Origin: Alphaproteobacteria bacterium
GTDB lineage: Bacteria > Pseudomonadota > Alphaproteobacteria > Rhizobiales > Hyphomicrobiaceae
Length of the DNA: 64,000 nt
Direction of reading: 5' to 3'
NCBI GenBank assembly: GCA_022600345.1
Contig: JAHZKP010000052.1
Coordinates: forward strand, 1 to 64,000
Part shown: positions 17,303-25,472 of the stretch, piece after piece
How the letters are laid out: every line of letters starts with the position of its first letter
Numbering within the stretch: the first letter of the stretch is position 1
The notes under the pieces: model-generated
What the model was told of the DNA's origin: nothing
Seen by the model: the letters and a program-made list of their open reading frames with translations, nothing else
Database searches by the model: none
Position numbers and translations under genes: made by a program

Positions 17303-18082
17303 ATGCGCTTAATTGAACTACGGCCACCGGCTGATTTCCGAAGGGCGATTATTGCCTGCATGCCCAAGAGTGGCTCGACTTATTTGTGGCATACGTTGGG
17401 TGGTCTGCCGGGTATGCGCAAGGAGCGCTTGGTGCCGGGGTTTCGCAGGCGCGAACAGGAAATCTGCGTTGAGCGCCTGAAGAATGCTGAGGCAGTGACA
17501 TCGAAGGCCTACACAAAGTGGCGCCTGGGTATGGCCCGCGATGAGCCCAAGCCGGCGGGCTATGTGGCGCAAATGCATCTTCGCTACAGCGAGCCGTCGG
17601 GCAACCTGATGAAAGAGTACGACATTCGGCCGATCGTGTTGGTGCGCAACATCTTCGACATTGTCGTCAGCGTTCGCGATCACTACCGCAACCAGGCGGT
17701 CTTTATGTCGATGGCCTACGTGAACGACGATATGAAGGAGTGGCCCGATGAGCGGTTGCATGACTTCATCGCCGAGATGGTGGTTCCCTGGTACATCAAT
17801 TTCTTCATGTGCTGGCAGGAATGCGACGAAAAACTGCTTATCAGTTATGAGCAGGTGATGGCGGACAAGCAGGCAGCCGTCAGAAAGATCGTTGATTATA
17901 TGGATTTGGAGATTCCCGAAGGTGGGATCGAAAAGGCGTTCGAGACCTCGGGCAAGGCGAACACGCGGAAAAATGCCGGGGTCAGCGGTCGCGGGTCGGA
18001 GCTGTCTGATGAAGTGGTTGAAAAAATCCGCTACAAGGCCTCGCTATATCCCGATACGGACTTCTCCCTGATCGGCCTTTAG
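17303..18082 (+). CDS. Sulfotransferase family protein
   Basis: 259 residues, shorter than the first sulfotransferase in the window and not closely similar to it. IIACMPKSGSTYLWHTL is the 5'-phosphosulfate-binding loop (PKSGT/S-T), and PIVLVRNIFDIVVSVRDHY is the 3'-phosphate-binding region with the conserved Arg and Ser. The C-terminal half contains LLISYEQVMADKQAAVRKIV, matching the dimer/KTVE-like part, and a late KANTRKNAGVSGRGSEL basic loop that commonly closes over PAPS. GGGGTTGGTGATTTCAA precedes ATG 17303. It sits directly upstream of a CDP-sugar operon, so sulfation of a surface glycan is plausible, but the acceptor is unknown. Confidence 0.83.
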   Translation: MRLIELRPPADFRRAIIACMPKSGSTYLWHTLGGLPGMRKERLVPGFRRREQEICVERLKNAEAVTSKAYTKWRLGMARDEPKPAGYVAQMHLRYSEPSGNLMKEYDIRPIVLVRNIFDIVVSVRDHYRNQAVFMSMAYVNDDMKEWPDERLHDFIAEMVVPWYINFFMCWQECDEKLLISYEQVMADKQAAVRKIVDYMDLEIPEGGIEKAFETSGKANTRKNAGVSGRGSELSDEVVEKIRYKASLYPDTDFSLIGL

Positions 18083-18260
18083 GGCTTAAGAATGGGTGGT
18101 GGGGCCGGCAGTCAGCGGCTAGAGCCAATGTCGGGCGGGCGAGACGAGGATTAGGTTGGCTGTGTCGGGTCGGTTCGGGCAGTCGGTCGACGCGGCAATC
18201 GGATTAACTGGGTTGCCGATCGCGAGGAAACGCATCCGTGACGAAAAGGGGTAGCTTTTT

Positions 18261-19034
18261 ATGAAGGCCGTTTTGCTTGCCGGTGGTCTGGGGACGAGGA
18301 TCAGCGAAGAATCGCACACCAAGCCGAAGCCGATGATCGAGGTCGGCGGGCGGCCGATCCTGTGGCACATCATGAAGATCTATTCCCATTACGGGATCAA
18401 TGATTTCATCGTCTGCCTGGGCTACAAGGGTTATGTGATCAAGGAATACTTCGCCAACTACTTCCTGCATATGTCGGATGTCACCTTCAACATGGGCAGC
18501 AACGAGTTGAAGGTTCACAACCAGCGGGCCGAGCCCTGGACTGTGACCCTGGTCGATACCGGCGAAAACACGATGACCGGCGGCCGGCTGAAGAATGTTG
18601 CTTCTTACCTCGATGACGAAGACTTCTGCTTCACTTATGGCGACGGTGTTGCCGATATCGATATCAAGGCGCTGATCGACCGGCATAAATCGGGCGGCAA
18701 GCTGGCGACTGTAACGGCGGTGCAACCGCCAGGACGTTACGGCGCGTTGAAGATCGAGGATGACGGCGTGGTCTCGGGCTTCACTGAAAAGCCGCGCGGC
18801 GATGGTGGCCTGATCAATGGCGGGTTTTTCGTGCTGTCGCCGAAGGTTGTGGATTATATCCCAGATGAATCGACACCCTGGGAGCAGGAGCCTTTGACCC
18901 GGCTGTCCAAAGAAGGGCAACTACAGGCCTATCACCACGAGGGTTTCTGGCAGCCGATGGATACGCTGCGTGACAAGAACTACCTCGAAGAACTCATTGA
19001 ATCCGGACAGGCACCTTGGAAAGTATGGGACTAG
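18261..19034 (+). CDS. rfbF: Glucose-1-phosphate cytidylyltransferase
   Basis: 257 residues. It makes CDP-glucose from CTP and glucose 1-phosphate, the first step to CDP-linked 6-deoxy and 3,6-dideoxy sugars. The nucleotidyltransferase signature is AVLLAGGLGTRISEESHTKP at the N-terminus, with the catalytic Lys in KPKPMIEVGGRPILWHIM. The cytidylyltransferase-specific segments include HYGINDFIVCLGYKGYVIKEYF, FTYGDGVADIDIKAL (metal-binding Asp) and LINGGFFVLSPKVVDYI. AAGGGGTAGCTTTTT precedes ATG 18261. The stop overlaps the rfbG start by 10 bases. First gene of the seven-gene sugar operon. Confidence 0.95.
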   Translation: MKAVLLAGGLGTRISEESHTKPKPMIEVGGRPILWHIMKIYSHYGINDFIVCLGYKGYVIKEYFANYFLHMSDVTFNMGSNELKVHNQRAEPWTVTLVDTGENTMTGGRLKNVASYLDDEDFCFTYGDGVADIDIKALIDRHKSGGKLATVTAVQPPGRYGALKIEDDGVVSGFTEKPRGDGGLINGGFFVLSPKVVDYIPDESTPWEQEPLTRLSKEGQLQAYHHEGFWQPMDTLRDKNYLEELIESGQAPWKVWD

Positions 19035-20104
19035 ATCAGGACTTCTGGAAGGGCAAACGGGTTTTCTTGACCGGGCACACCGGCTTCAAGGGGGCATGGC
19101 TGTCGTTGTGGCTGAAGCAGCTAGGGTCGGTGGTGACCGGCTATTCACTGGAGCCGCCCACGGACCCTAGCCTTTACAAAATTGCCGACGTCGCCAGTGG
19201 TCTTGAGGCCGATCACCGCGCTGACATTCTGGACCTTGACCGGATGCAGGGGGCGATGAAAGAGGCGCGCCCTGATATCGTGATCCATATGGCGGCGCAA
19301 TCGCTGGTTCGTCTGAGTTATGACACGCCGGTTTACACCTATGCGGCGAACGTCATGGGAACGGTCAACGTTCTGGAATGCGCGCGCAACGTCGACACGG
19401 TTCGGGGGATCGTGATCATAACCACCGACAAGTGCTACGATAACGTCGAGTGGGTGCATCCTTATCGCGAGCCCGATCCGATGGGCGGGCATGACCCCTA
19501 CAGCTCCAGCAAGGGTTGTGCGGAATTGGCGACGGCTGCCTACCGCTCAAGCTTCTTTAATACCGAAGATAGTGCGCGGGTCGCTTCAGCCCGCGCGGGC
19601 AACGTCGTGGGTGGCGGTGACTGGGCCAAGGACCGATTGGTTCCCGATTGCATCCGGGCCTACATCAAGGGCGATCCGGTGGTGCTGCGCTATCCGCATG
19701 CCGTGCGCCCCTGGCAGCACGTGTTGGAGCCGCTTTCGGGTTATCTCATGCTGGCGCAGCAGCTTTGTAGTCCGACCGGCCGGGAGAATGGTGCCTCGGG
19801 CTGGAACTTCGGGCCGAACGCGGGTGGGGAGGCAGATGTCGTCACCGTAGCCTCGCTAACGGCCAAGGCTTGGGGCGATGGGGCTGAAGTGCGCGTTGAG
19901 TCGGCTGGTCCGCAGCTCAAGGAAGCCGGCTTGCTGCGCCTCGATTCGACGAAGGCGCGCAGCGGGCTGGGCTGGCAGCCGGTGTGGTCGATCGAGGCGA
20001 CGCTGCAGGAAACGGTGAGCTGGTACAAGGCGTGGCATGCGGGCGAAGACATGGGCGAGGTTACGGCGGCGCAGATCTCGCGCTATAGCGGAATGATGGC
20101 ATGA
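19025..20104 (+). CDS. rfbG: CDP-glucose 4,6-dehydratase
   Basis: 359 residues, extended short-chain dehydrogenase fold. The NAD-binding motif is RVFLTGHTGFKGAWLSLWLK with the TGxxGxxG glycines. The catalytic elements are IVIITTDKCYD (Thr and acidic residue), then PYSSSKGCAELATAAYRSSF, which carries the Tyr-x3-Lys-like region (here in the form S-x-S-K typical of this subfamily). VASARAGNVVGGGDWAKDRL and RPWQHVLEPLSGYLMLAQ are family signatures. The product is CDP-4-keto-6-deoxyglucose. The start ATG 19025 lies inside the end of rfbF, and the stop overlaps the next start by four bases (ATGA), so translation is coupled on both sides. Confidence 0.95.
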   Translation: MGLDQDFWKGKRVFLTGHTGFKGAWLSLWLKQLGSVVTGYSLEPPTDPSLYKIADVASGLEADHRADILDLDRMQGAMKEARPDIVIHMAAQSLVRLSYDTPVYTYAANVMGTVNVLECARNVDTVRGIVIITTDKCYDNVEWVHPYREPDPMGGHDPYSSSKGCAELATAAYRSSFFNTEDSARVASARAGNVVGGGDWAKDRLVPDCIRAYIKGDPVVLRYPHAVRPWQHVLEPLSGYLMLAQQLCSPTGRENGASGWNFGPNAGGEADVVTVASLTAKAWGDGAEVRVESAGPQLKEAGLLRLDSTKARSGLGWQPVWSIEATLQETVSWYKAWHAGEDMGEVTAAQISRYSGMMA

Positions 20105-20664
20105 GTGGCCGGATCGGTTTTCACGAAACGGGTCTTGAGGGGCTGACGCTGGTCGAGCGCAAACCGCTGGGCGATACGCGCGGGTTCCTGGAGCGGATGT
20201 TTTGTGTCACCGAATTTGCGTCGATCGGGCTCAAGGATGGCATCCGGCAGACCAACCGGACCTATACGAGCAAGGCGGGTACGGTGCGGGGTTTGCATTT
20301 TCAGCGGCCTCCTTATGCTGAGACCAAGATTGTGACCTGCATTCGCGGCCGGGTGTTCGATGTCGCGGTCGACCTACGCAAAGATTCGCCGACGTTCCTG
20401 AAGTGGTATGGCGTGGAGCTGGCGGGCGATAATTTCAACAGTCTTTTTATCCCGGAGGGGTTTGCCCACGGGTTGCAGGCGTTAGAGAACGACTGCGAGA
20501 TGCTGTACCTGCATACGCGTGACTATACACCGGGGGCCGAAGACGGCCTTAATGCCTGCGATCCGAGTATCGGCATCGACTGGCCAATCGAAATCAGCGA
20601 GATGTCGGAGCGCGACAAGGCGCTTCCGAAATTCGACGATCAATTCCTGGGGCTTGAGCTATGA
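20101..20664 (+). CDS. dTDP-4-dehydrorhamnose 3,5-epimerase-like (RmlC/RfbC family)
   Basis: 187-residue cupin of the RmlC family. Segments seen: LVERKPLGDTRGFLERMFC, QTNRTYTSKAGTVRGLHFQ with the catalytic His of GLHFQ, KIVTCIRGRVFDVAVDLRKD, FIPEGFAHGLQALEND and YLHTRDYTPGAEDGL. RmlC acts on 4-keto-6-deoxy nucleotide sugars. In this operon the substrate is expected to be the CDP-linked product of RfbG rather than a dTDP sugar. Whether it epimerises at C3, C5 or both cannot be decided. It is overlapped by ATGA with its neighbours on both sides. Confidence 0.88.
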   Translation: MSGRIGFHETGLEGLTLVERKPLGDTRGFLERMFCVTEFASIGLKDGIRQTNRTYTSKAGTVRGLHFQRPPYAETKIVTCIRGRVFDVAVDLRKDSPTFLKWYGVELAGDNFNSLFIPEGFAHGLQALENDCEMLYLHTRDYTPGAEDGLNACDPSIGIDWPIEISEMSERDKALPKFDDQFLGLEL

Positions 20665-21893
20665 AGTGTCGGCACTGCGCGACCGAGCTAGAAAACGTTT
20701 TCGTGGACCTTGCAACGGCGCCGCCGTCGAATGCCTATCTGCAACAGGCAGACCTGAGGGCGAGCGAGAAGTATTATCCGCTGAAGGTGCTGGTCTGCGA
20801 CAAGTGCTGGCTGGTGCAAACCGAAGATTACGCCGATGCCTCTGAGTTGTTCTCCGAAGACTATGCCTATTTCAGTTCGTTTTCGACGTCGTGGCTGAAG
20901 CACAGCGAAGACTACGTTGCAAAGATGGTGGAGCGGTTCGGTCTTGGAGCTGACAGCATGGTCGTCGAGGTTGCGGCCAACGATGGCTATCTCCTGCAAT
21001 ACGTCAAGGGTCGCGATATTCCATGTTACGGCGTCGAGCCGACGGCCAGCACGGCGGCTGCCGCGCGTGAAAAAGGCATCGAGATCGTCGAAGAATTCTT
21101 CGGTGTCGAACAGGCCAAAAAACTGGCCGCAGAAGGCCGACAGGCGGACCTTACGGCTGCAAACAACGTACTTGCCCACGTGCCCGACATCAACGATTTC
21201 GCCGGCGGGTTCGCGGCGCTCTTGAAACCGAATGGCGTTTCCACGTTCGAATTCCCGCATTTGCTGAATCTGGTCACGCACACGCAGTTCGATACGATCT
21301 ATCACGAGCATTATTCGTATCTGTCTCTGACGGCCGTCAGTACGTTTTTTGAAGCCAACGGTCTGAGTGTGTTCGATGTCGAGGAGATCCCCACCCACGG
21401 CGGCAGTTTGCGGGTTTACGCACAGCGCTCCGATACCAAGGCACATGAGACCTCGCCGCGTGTTGGGGCGATGATGGCGCGCGAAAAAGAAGAGGGCGTG
21501 CCGACGATCGACTATTATCAGGGCTTCCAGGCGCGCACCGACAAGGTCAAGGACGACTTCGTGAACTTCCTGATCGAGTCCAAGCGTGAGGGCTTGAAGG
21601 TTGCTGGCTACGGGGCGGCTGCCAAGGGCAATACGCTGATGAATTATGCCGGCGTGCATGCCGATCTGATGCCGTATGTGGTCGATCTCAATCCCAACAA
21701 GCAGGGTAAGTATCTGCCGGGAAGCCGGATTCCGATTGTGGGTGAGGACCATTTGAAGGCCGACAAGCCCGACCGGATCGTGATCCTGCCGTGGAACCTT
21801 GCCGATGAGATTGTCGGGCAGCTTGACTACGTCAATGCCTGGGGTGGGCGCTTTGTTCGCGCTGTTCCCTCGCTGCAAGTCCTGGGGGGCTGA
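20661..21893 (+). CDS. SAM-dependent sugar C-methyltransferase
   Basis: 410 residues in the three-part arrangement of sugar 3-C-methyltransferases (TylC3/NovU type). A zinc-binding N-terminal domain has two CxxC pairs (MKCRHC and VCDKCWLVQ). A Rossmann methyltransferase domain has VVEVAANDGYLLQYVK as its SAM-binding motif I and ANNVLAHVPDINDF as the post-I segment. A C-terminal methyltransferase-14 domain has AGYGAAAKGNTLMNYAG. The conserved HEHYSYLSL containing the catalytic His-Glu-His-Tyr is present. Enzymes of this type methylate C3 of 4-keto-6-deoxy nucleotide sugars. The operon context with CDP-glucose enzymes makes a CDP-linked substrate likely (inference). The start is overlapped by ATGA with the epimerase gene. 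Confidence 0.9.
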   Translation: MKCRHCATELENVFVDLATAPPSNAYLQQADLRASEKYYPLKVLVCDKCWLVQTEDYADASELFSEDYAYFSSFSTSWLKHSEDYVAKMVERFGLGADSMVVEVAANDGYLLQYVKGRDIPCYGVEPTASTAAAAREKGIEIVEEFFGVEQAKKLAAEGRQADLTAANNVLAHVPDINDFAGGFAALLKPNGVSTFEFPHLLNLVTHTQFDTIYHEHYSYLSLTAVSTFFEANGLSVFDVEEIPTHGGSLRVYAQRSDTKAHETSPRVGAMMAREKEEGVPTIDYYQGFQARTDKVKDDFVNFLIESKREGLKVAGYGAAAKGNTLMNYAGVHADLMPYVVDLNPNKQGKYLPGSRIPIVGEDHLKADKPDRIVILPWNLADEIVGQLDYVNAWGGRFVRAVPSLQVLGG

Positions 21894-21896
21894 GCG

Positions 21897-22388
21897 ATGC
21901 CAATCGAGGCGCATCCGGATGCACGGATTTCCGCGTTGGCGGATATCGAAGAAAGCGTGCGCGGAACGCGGATTGCGGTTGGAGCGCACTCGGTTATCGA
22001 TAGCTTCGTGAAGGTGAAGCCGGCGGGCGGATCGGGAGATGTTGTGATCGGTGAGCGGGTCACGATCAATTCGGGCTGCGTCATCTATACCGGTAACGGG
22101 TTGACCATCGGCAATGACGTGGCGATTGCGGCGAACTGTGTTTTCGCGCCGGTCAACCATGAGTTCCGGGATCGCGATACTCTGATTCGTGAGCAGCGGT
22201 TCATGCCGGGCCGGGGCGGGGTGATAATCCATGACGACGTGTGGATTGGCGCGGGCTGCGTGTTTCTCGACGGCGCTGTGGTCGGCAAGGGGGCTGTGAT
22301 CGGCGCCTTGTCGCTGGTGCGCGGCGAGGTTGAGCCGTACTCGATCAATGTCGGTAATCCATTGGTAACGACGGGATACCGGAAATGA
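21897..22388 (+). CDS. Left-handed beta-helix acyltransferase (hexapeptide repeat)
   Basis: 163 residues made mostly of isoleucine-patch hexapeptide repeats: IAVGAHSVIDSFV, VVIGERVTINSGCVIY, LTIGNDVAIAANCVFAPVNH, GVIIHDDVWIGAGCVFLDGA and VVGKGAVIGALSLV. FAPVNHEF carries the likely catalytic His found in galactoside/sugar O- or N-acetyltransferases. It lies 3 bases after the methyltransferase gene, and its stop overlaps the next start by ATGA. It probably acetylates the sugar made by the operon, but the acceptor is not proven. Confidence 0.87.
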   Translation: MPIEAHPDARISALADIEESVRGTRIAVGAHSVIDSFVKVKPAGGSGDVVIGERVTINSGCVIYTGNGLTIGNDVAIAANCVFAPVNHEFRDRDTLIREQRFMPGRGGVIIHDDVWIGAGCVFLDGAVVGKGAVIGALSLVRGEVEPYSINVGNPLVTTGYRK

Positions 22389-23194
22389 AGTTTACGGTGT
22401 TTGGCGGTCGCGGATTTATCGGCGGGCAGGTTGTCGAGCATGCAGAACGCCTTGGCCATGACGTGTTGGTGCCTGATCGCGATTTCGAGCCATCGGGCTC
22501 TGAAGATTTGGGCCATGTGATTTATGCGATTGGCCTCACTGCGGATTTTCGCAAGCGGCCGTTCGACACGATCGATGCGCATGTCGGCACGCTGGTGCGA
22601 TACTTGAAGGACGCCCGGTTCGACAGTTGGCTCTACCTTTCGAGCACGCGGGTCTATGGGGGGCTGGGGCCGGATGGGCGGGGCGCGGAGGGCGAGCCGG
22701 TCAAGGTGAGACCATCTGCCGATTCGCTTTATGATTTGAGCAAGCTACTTGGTGAATCGATCTGTGTTGGGCGTGACAATCCGGCGATCAGGGTGGCGCG
22801 CATCTCCAACGTTTATGGCGCGGGCATGGGAAGTGCCAATTTTCTGGGCGCGGTGATCGGCGAACTGGTCAATACCGGCTCGGTCGTTATAAACGAGGAT
22901 CGAAATTCCTCGAAGGACTACGTCAATGTCAGCGACGTTGCGCAGTCCCTGGTTCGTATCGCCCTTGAAGGGCGGCAGCGGACCTACAATGTCGCCAGCG
23001 GTTTCTCCACGACACACGGTGATATCGCAGCGAAGTTGACTGAGATTACGGGTAAACCGGTGACATTTGCTGCCGGCGCGCCGCGACGAAACTTCCCCGA
23101 GATCGATGCCTCTCGGATTTGCGAAGAATTTGACATTCAACCCCGGCGGCTGGTGGACGATCTTGAAGGCCTGCTGGATGACCGGACGAGATAA
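22385..23194 (+). CDS. NAD-dependent epimerase/dehydratase family protein (nucleotide-sugar reductase or epimerase)
   Basis: 269-residue extended SDR. FTVFGGRGFIGGQVVEHAE is the NAD(P)-binding GxxGxxG loop. The catalytic residues are LSSTRVYGG (Ser) and DSLYDLSKLLGESICV (Tyr-x3-Lys), and VARISNVYGAGM follows. As the last SDR in a 4-keto-6-deoxy sugar operon, it is the best candidate for the 4-ketoreductase that finishes the sugar (inference). The protein is shorter than the usual 310-330 residues, mostly in the substrate-binding end. It is coupled by ATGA to the acyltransferase gene. Confidence 0.85.
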   Translation: MKFTVFGGRGFIGGQVVEHAERLGHDVLVPDRDFEPSGSEDLGHVIYAIGLTADFRKRPFDTIDAHVGTLVRYLKDARFDSWLYLSSTRVYGGLGPDGRGAEGEPVKVRPSADSLYDLSKLLGESICVGRDNPAIRVARISNVYGAGMGSANFLGAVIGELVNTGSVVINEDRNSSKDYVNVSDVAQSLVRIALEGRQRTYNVASGFSTTHGDIAAKLTEITGKPVTFAAGAPRRNFPEIDASRICEEFDIQPRRLVDDLEGLLDDRTR

Positions 23195-23215
23195 GAGAGA
23201 AACAAGGGGATAGTC

Positions 23216-24043
23216 ATGGCTGACAACAACAACGATCCGATTGCGGCGTTTGAAAAAGAACGCGTTGAGACTATTGCAAGCTACAAGGGCGACAAGGATT
23301 TCCAGGCGTCGTCCAACAAGTGGATGGATCATGCGTTCCGCCGCCGATACATGTACCACTTCGATTGGCTGGGGCGGCCGATCATCCAGTTGCCAGGCGA
23401 TATGGTGGCGATCCAGGAAATCATCTGGGACGTGAAGCCTGACCTGATCGTTGAGACGGGAATTGCGCACGGCGGATCGCTGATCCTGAGTGCTTCCGTC
23501 CTGGCTATGATCGATGTCGCTGAAGCTATCGAGAACGGCACAACGCTTGACCCCAAGGCCAGCAAGCGCCGTGTTCTGGGCGTCGATATCGACATTCGCG
23601 ACCACAACCGGGCGGCAATCGAAGGCCATCCGTTCGCGCAGAAAATCGATATGATCCAGGGTTCGTCTATCGAAGAAGCCACAGCCGACAAGGTTCGCGA
23701 ATACGCAGCCGGCCACAAGAAGATCATGGTTTGCCTCGATTCCAATCACACCCATGAGCATGTGATGGCTGAATTGGAACTTTATGCACCGCTTACGTCG
23801 GCGGGCAGCTATTGCCTAGTGTTCGATTCAATCGTCGAGGATCTGCCCGACGACATGTTCCCAGACAGGCCATGGTGCAAGGGTAACAACCCGAAAACCG
23901 CAATTTGGGAATATCTGCGTCTGTTGAAAGAGGACGGGCGCAAGGCTGCCGACGGTAATCCTCTCAACATGGAAATCGATGAGGAATACGACAGCAAGCT
24001 GCTGCTGACCGCTGCTCCAAACGGTTATCTGAAGCGCATATAG
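23216..24043 (+). CDS. Cephalosporin hydroxylase-like (CmcI family) methyltransferase
   Basis: 275 residues of the CmcI/rhamnosyl O-methyltransferase family, which are SAM- and metal-dependent. Visible are the family start region WMDHAFRRRYMYHFDWLGRP, IQLPGDMVAIQEIIWDVKPD, the SAM-binding strand LIVETGIAHGGSLILSAS, the strand RVLGVDIDIRDHNR, and the metal/catalytic region KKIMVCLDSNHTHEHVMAEL. The family name comes from one cephalosporin enzyme; most relatives in glycan loci are sugar O-methyltransferases, which fits here. It is 21 bases after the preceding gene, with AAGGGGATAGTC in front of ATG 23216. It is the last gene of the operon, followed by a hairpin. Confidence 0.87.
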   Translation: MADNNNDPIAAFEKERVETIASYKGDKDFQASSNKWMDHAFRRRYMYHFDWLGRPIIQLPGDMVAIQEIIWDVKPDLIVETGIAHGGSLILSASVLAMIDVAEAIENGTTLDPKASKRRVLGVDIDIRDHNRAAIEGHPFAQKIDMIQGSSIEEATADKVREYAAGHKKIMVCLDSNHTHEHVMAELELYAPLTSAGSYCLVFDSIVEDLPDDMFPDRPWCKGNNPKTAIWEYLRLLKEDGRKAADGNPLNMEIDEEYDSKLLLTAAPNGYLKRI

Positions 24044-24089
24044 GTTTGCGTCAGCCCCGGTTGGTGGGGGCAAGCGACGGAAATTGTTG

Positions 24090-24123
24090 ACGGGCCGGTG
24101 GCGCAAGCTGCTGGCCCGTTTGC
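24090..24123 (+). terminator. Possible terminator of the sugar operon
   Basis: ACGGGCC (24090-24096) and GGCCCGT (24113-24119) form a 7-bp stem around a 16-base loop, followed by only a short TTTG. It lies 47 bases after the last operon gene and before the RND pair. The T-run is weak, so efficiency is uncertain. Confidence 0.45.
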
Positions 24124-24167
24124 CTGTCTGGCGGGCTGGGTTTGGCTGAGGCAGACGGGGGCCAGCA

Positions 24168-25463
24168 TTGGGCGCAATCACCAAAACGTCAGTTGGGGAT
24201 AGGGATTGGGCCGCAATTGCCTGTAGAATAGCGGAAGTTTTTCAAATTGAGAGTGTCGTGGTGCCGCGTCCCTGGTCGATACAATCGCAGATTGTCGGTG
24301 TGGTGCTTATTTTAAGCACCGCGGTCGGCGTGTGGGTTTCTCGCGATGATATTGCGAAAGCGTTTGCCAACTTTACTGGTCCTGGCGCTGGCAAGGCAGC
24401 GCTGGACAAGCGGAAAACCGGTCGTGACCGGCCGGTTCCAGTGATCGTCAAGCGCGTTGAACGGATGCGCAACGATGAAACGATTGCCGCAATCGGGACG
24501 GCTCGTGCGCGGCGCTCCATTATGTTGTTTGCCAAATCGGATGGTGAAATCGTTTCACTGCCGTTCAAACCCGGAGAGCGTGTGGCTCAGGGGCAGGTGC
24601 TGCTTGAACTCGACAGCGCCAAGGCGAAGCTGGCGGTGGGGATCGCCGGCAAGACCGTTGAGGAGATGGAGCAGAAGCTTGGCCGCTCGCAGTACCTGAA
24701 GAAGCGGCGGGTCGGGTCGGGGGCATCCGTGGAGGATGCCAGGATTATTCTGGACCGCGCCCGCCTTGAGGTGATGCAGGCACAAGAGCAGCTCCGCGAC
24801 ATGAAGCTTGTGGCACCGTTTGACGGCTACGTTGGAATTGCCAAGGTCGATGTGGGCGAGCGGGTGACTCGCTCGACTGAGATCGTGTCGCTGGATGACC
24901 GTTCGGAACTTTTCGTTGAATTCGAAATGCCGGAGCAATTTATTGGGCTGGTCAAGGTTTCAGACCGCGTTTCGGCTGCCACGCCCAGTTATGCCAAGCG
25001 GAAATTCATCGGACGGATTGGCTATATCGACAGCCGGGTCAACCCGACGTCGAGGACCGTCATGGTGAGGGCGGTGATCCCCAACGGCGACGATCTGCTG
25101 CGCCCGGGGATGTCGTTTGCAATCGAAGTGAATATACGTGGCGAGGAGTTCGGCGTTGTGCCTGAACTGGCGCTGCAATGGCGCTCGGGTGGCAGCTTCG
25201 TTTGGATCGTCGAGAATGAGACCGTGCGGCAGGTGCCGGTACGGCTGGTGAGGCGGCGCAATGCTATCGTTTTTATCGAGGGTGAGGTCTCGGCTGGCGA
25301 GCTGGTCGTCATTGAGGGGGTGCAAAGGTTGCGGCCGGGCAAGCGGGTGAGATTTGAGGCCCCGCGGCAAGATTCATTGAGCGGGAGGCCGGATACTGGA
25401 AGGCCGGAAGCCGTGGATGCGCCAAAAAGCTCATTGCGCACCAAGTCCGAGCAGAAGGGGTAA
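24168..25463 (+). CDS. RND efflux periplasmic adaptor (membrane fusion protein)
   Basis: Up to 431 residues from TTG 24168; real translation may begin at the GTG codons 24258/24261, since the first 30 residues do not belong to the fold. A single N-terminal hydrophobic segment (QIVGVVLILSTAVGVWVS) anchors or exports it. Then come the lipoyl-like half-motifs (VSLPFKPGERVAQGQVLLEL and MKLVAPFDGYVGIAKV) around a short helical hairpin, a beta-barrel domain (FIGRIGYIDSRVNPTSRTV is the adaptor signature) and a membrane-proximal domain. It has the HlyD/MdtA-like layout. The gene is followed by the RND pump after 9 bases, so the two form one operon. No outer-membrane factor gene is next to them. Confidence 0.9.
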   Translation: MGAITKTSVGDRDWAAIACRIAEVFQIESVVVPRPWSIQSQIVGVVLILSTAVGVWVSRDDIAKAFANFTGPGAGKAALDKRKTGRDRPVPVIVKRVERMRNDETIAAIGTARARRSIMLFAKSDGEIVSLPFKPGERVAQGQVLLELDSAKAKLAVGIAGKTVEEMEQKLGRSQYLKKRRVGSGASVEDARIILDRARLEVMQAQEQLRDMKLVAPFDGYVGIAKVDVGERVTRSTEIVSLDDRSELFVEFEMPEQFIGLVKVSDRVSAATPSYAKRKFIGRIGYIDSRVNPTSRTVMVRAVIPNGDDLLRPGMSFAIEVNIRGEEFGVVPELALQWRSGGSFVWIVENETVRQVPVRLVRRRNAIVFIEGEVSAGELVVIEGVQRLRPGKRVRFEAPRQDSLSGRPDTGRPEAVDAPKSSLRTKSEQKG

Positions 25464-25472
25464 GGCGACCCG

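Noticed and set aside
20688-22232. Minus-strand open frame of 514 codons antisense to the C-methyltransferase
   Set aside because: Shadow of the methyltransferase and acyltransferase genes; no start signal or domain.
17303-24043. Antibiotic (cephamycin-type) biosynthesis cluster because of the CmcI-like gene
   Set aside because: All neighbours are nucleotide-sugar enzymes and no beta-lactam genes are present; CmcI-family proteins are common as sugar methyltransferases in glycan loci.
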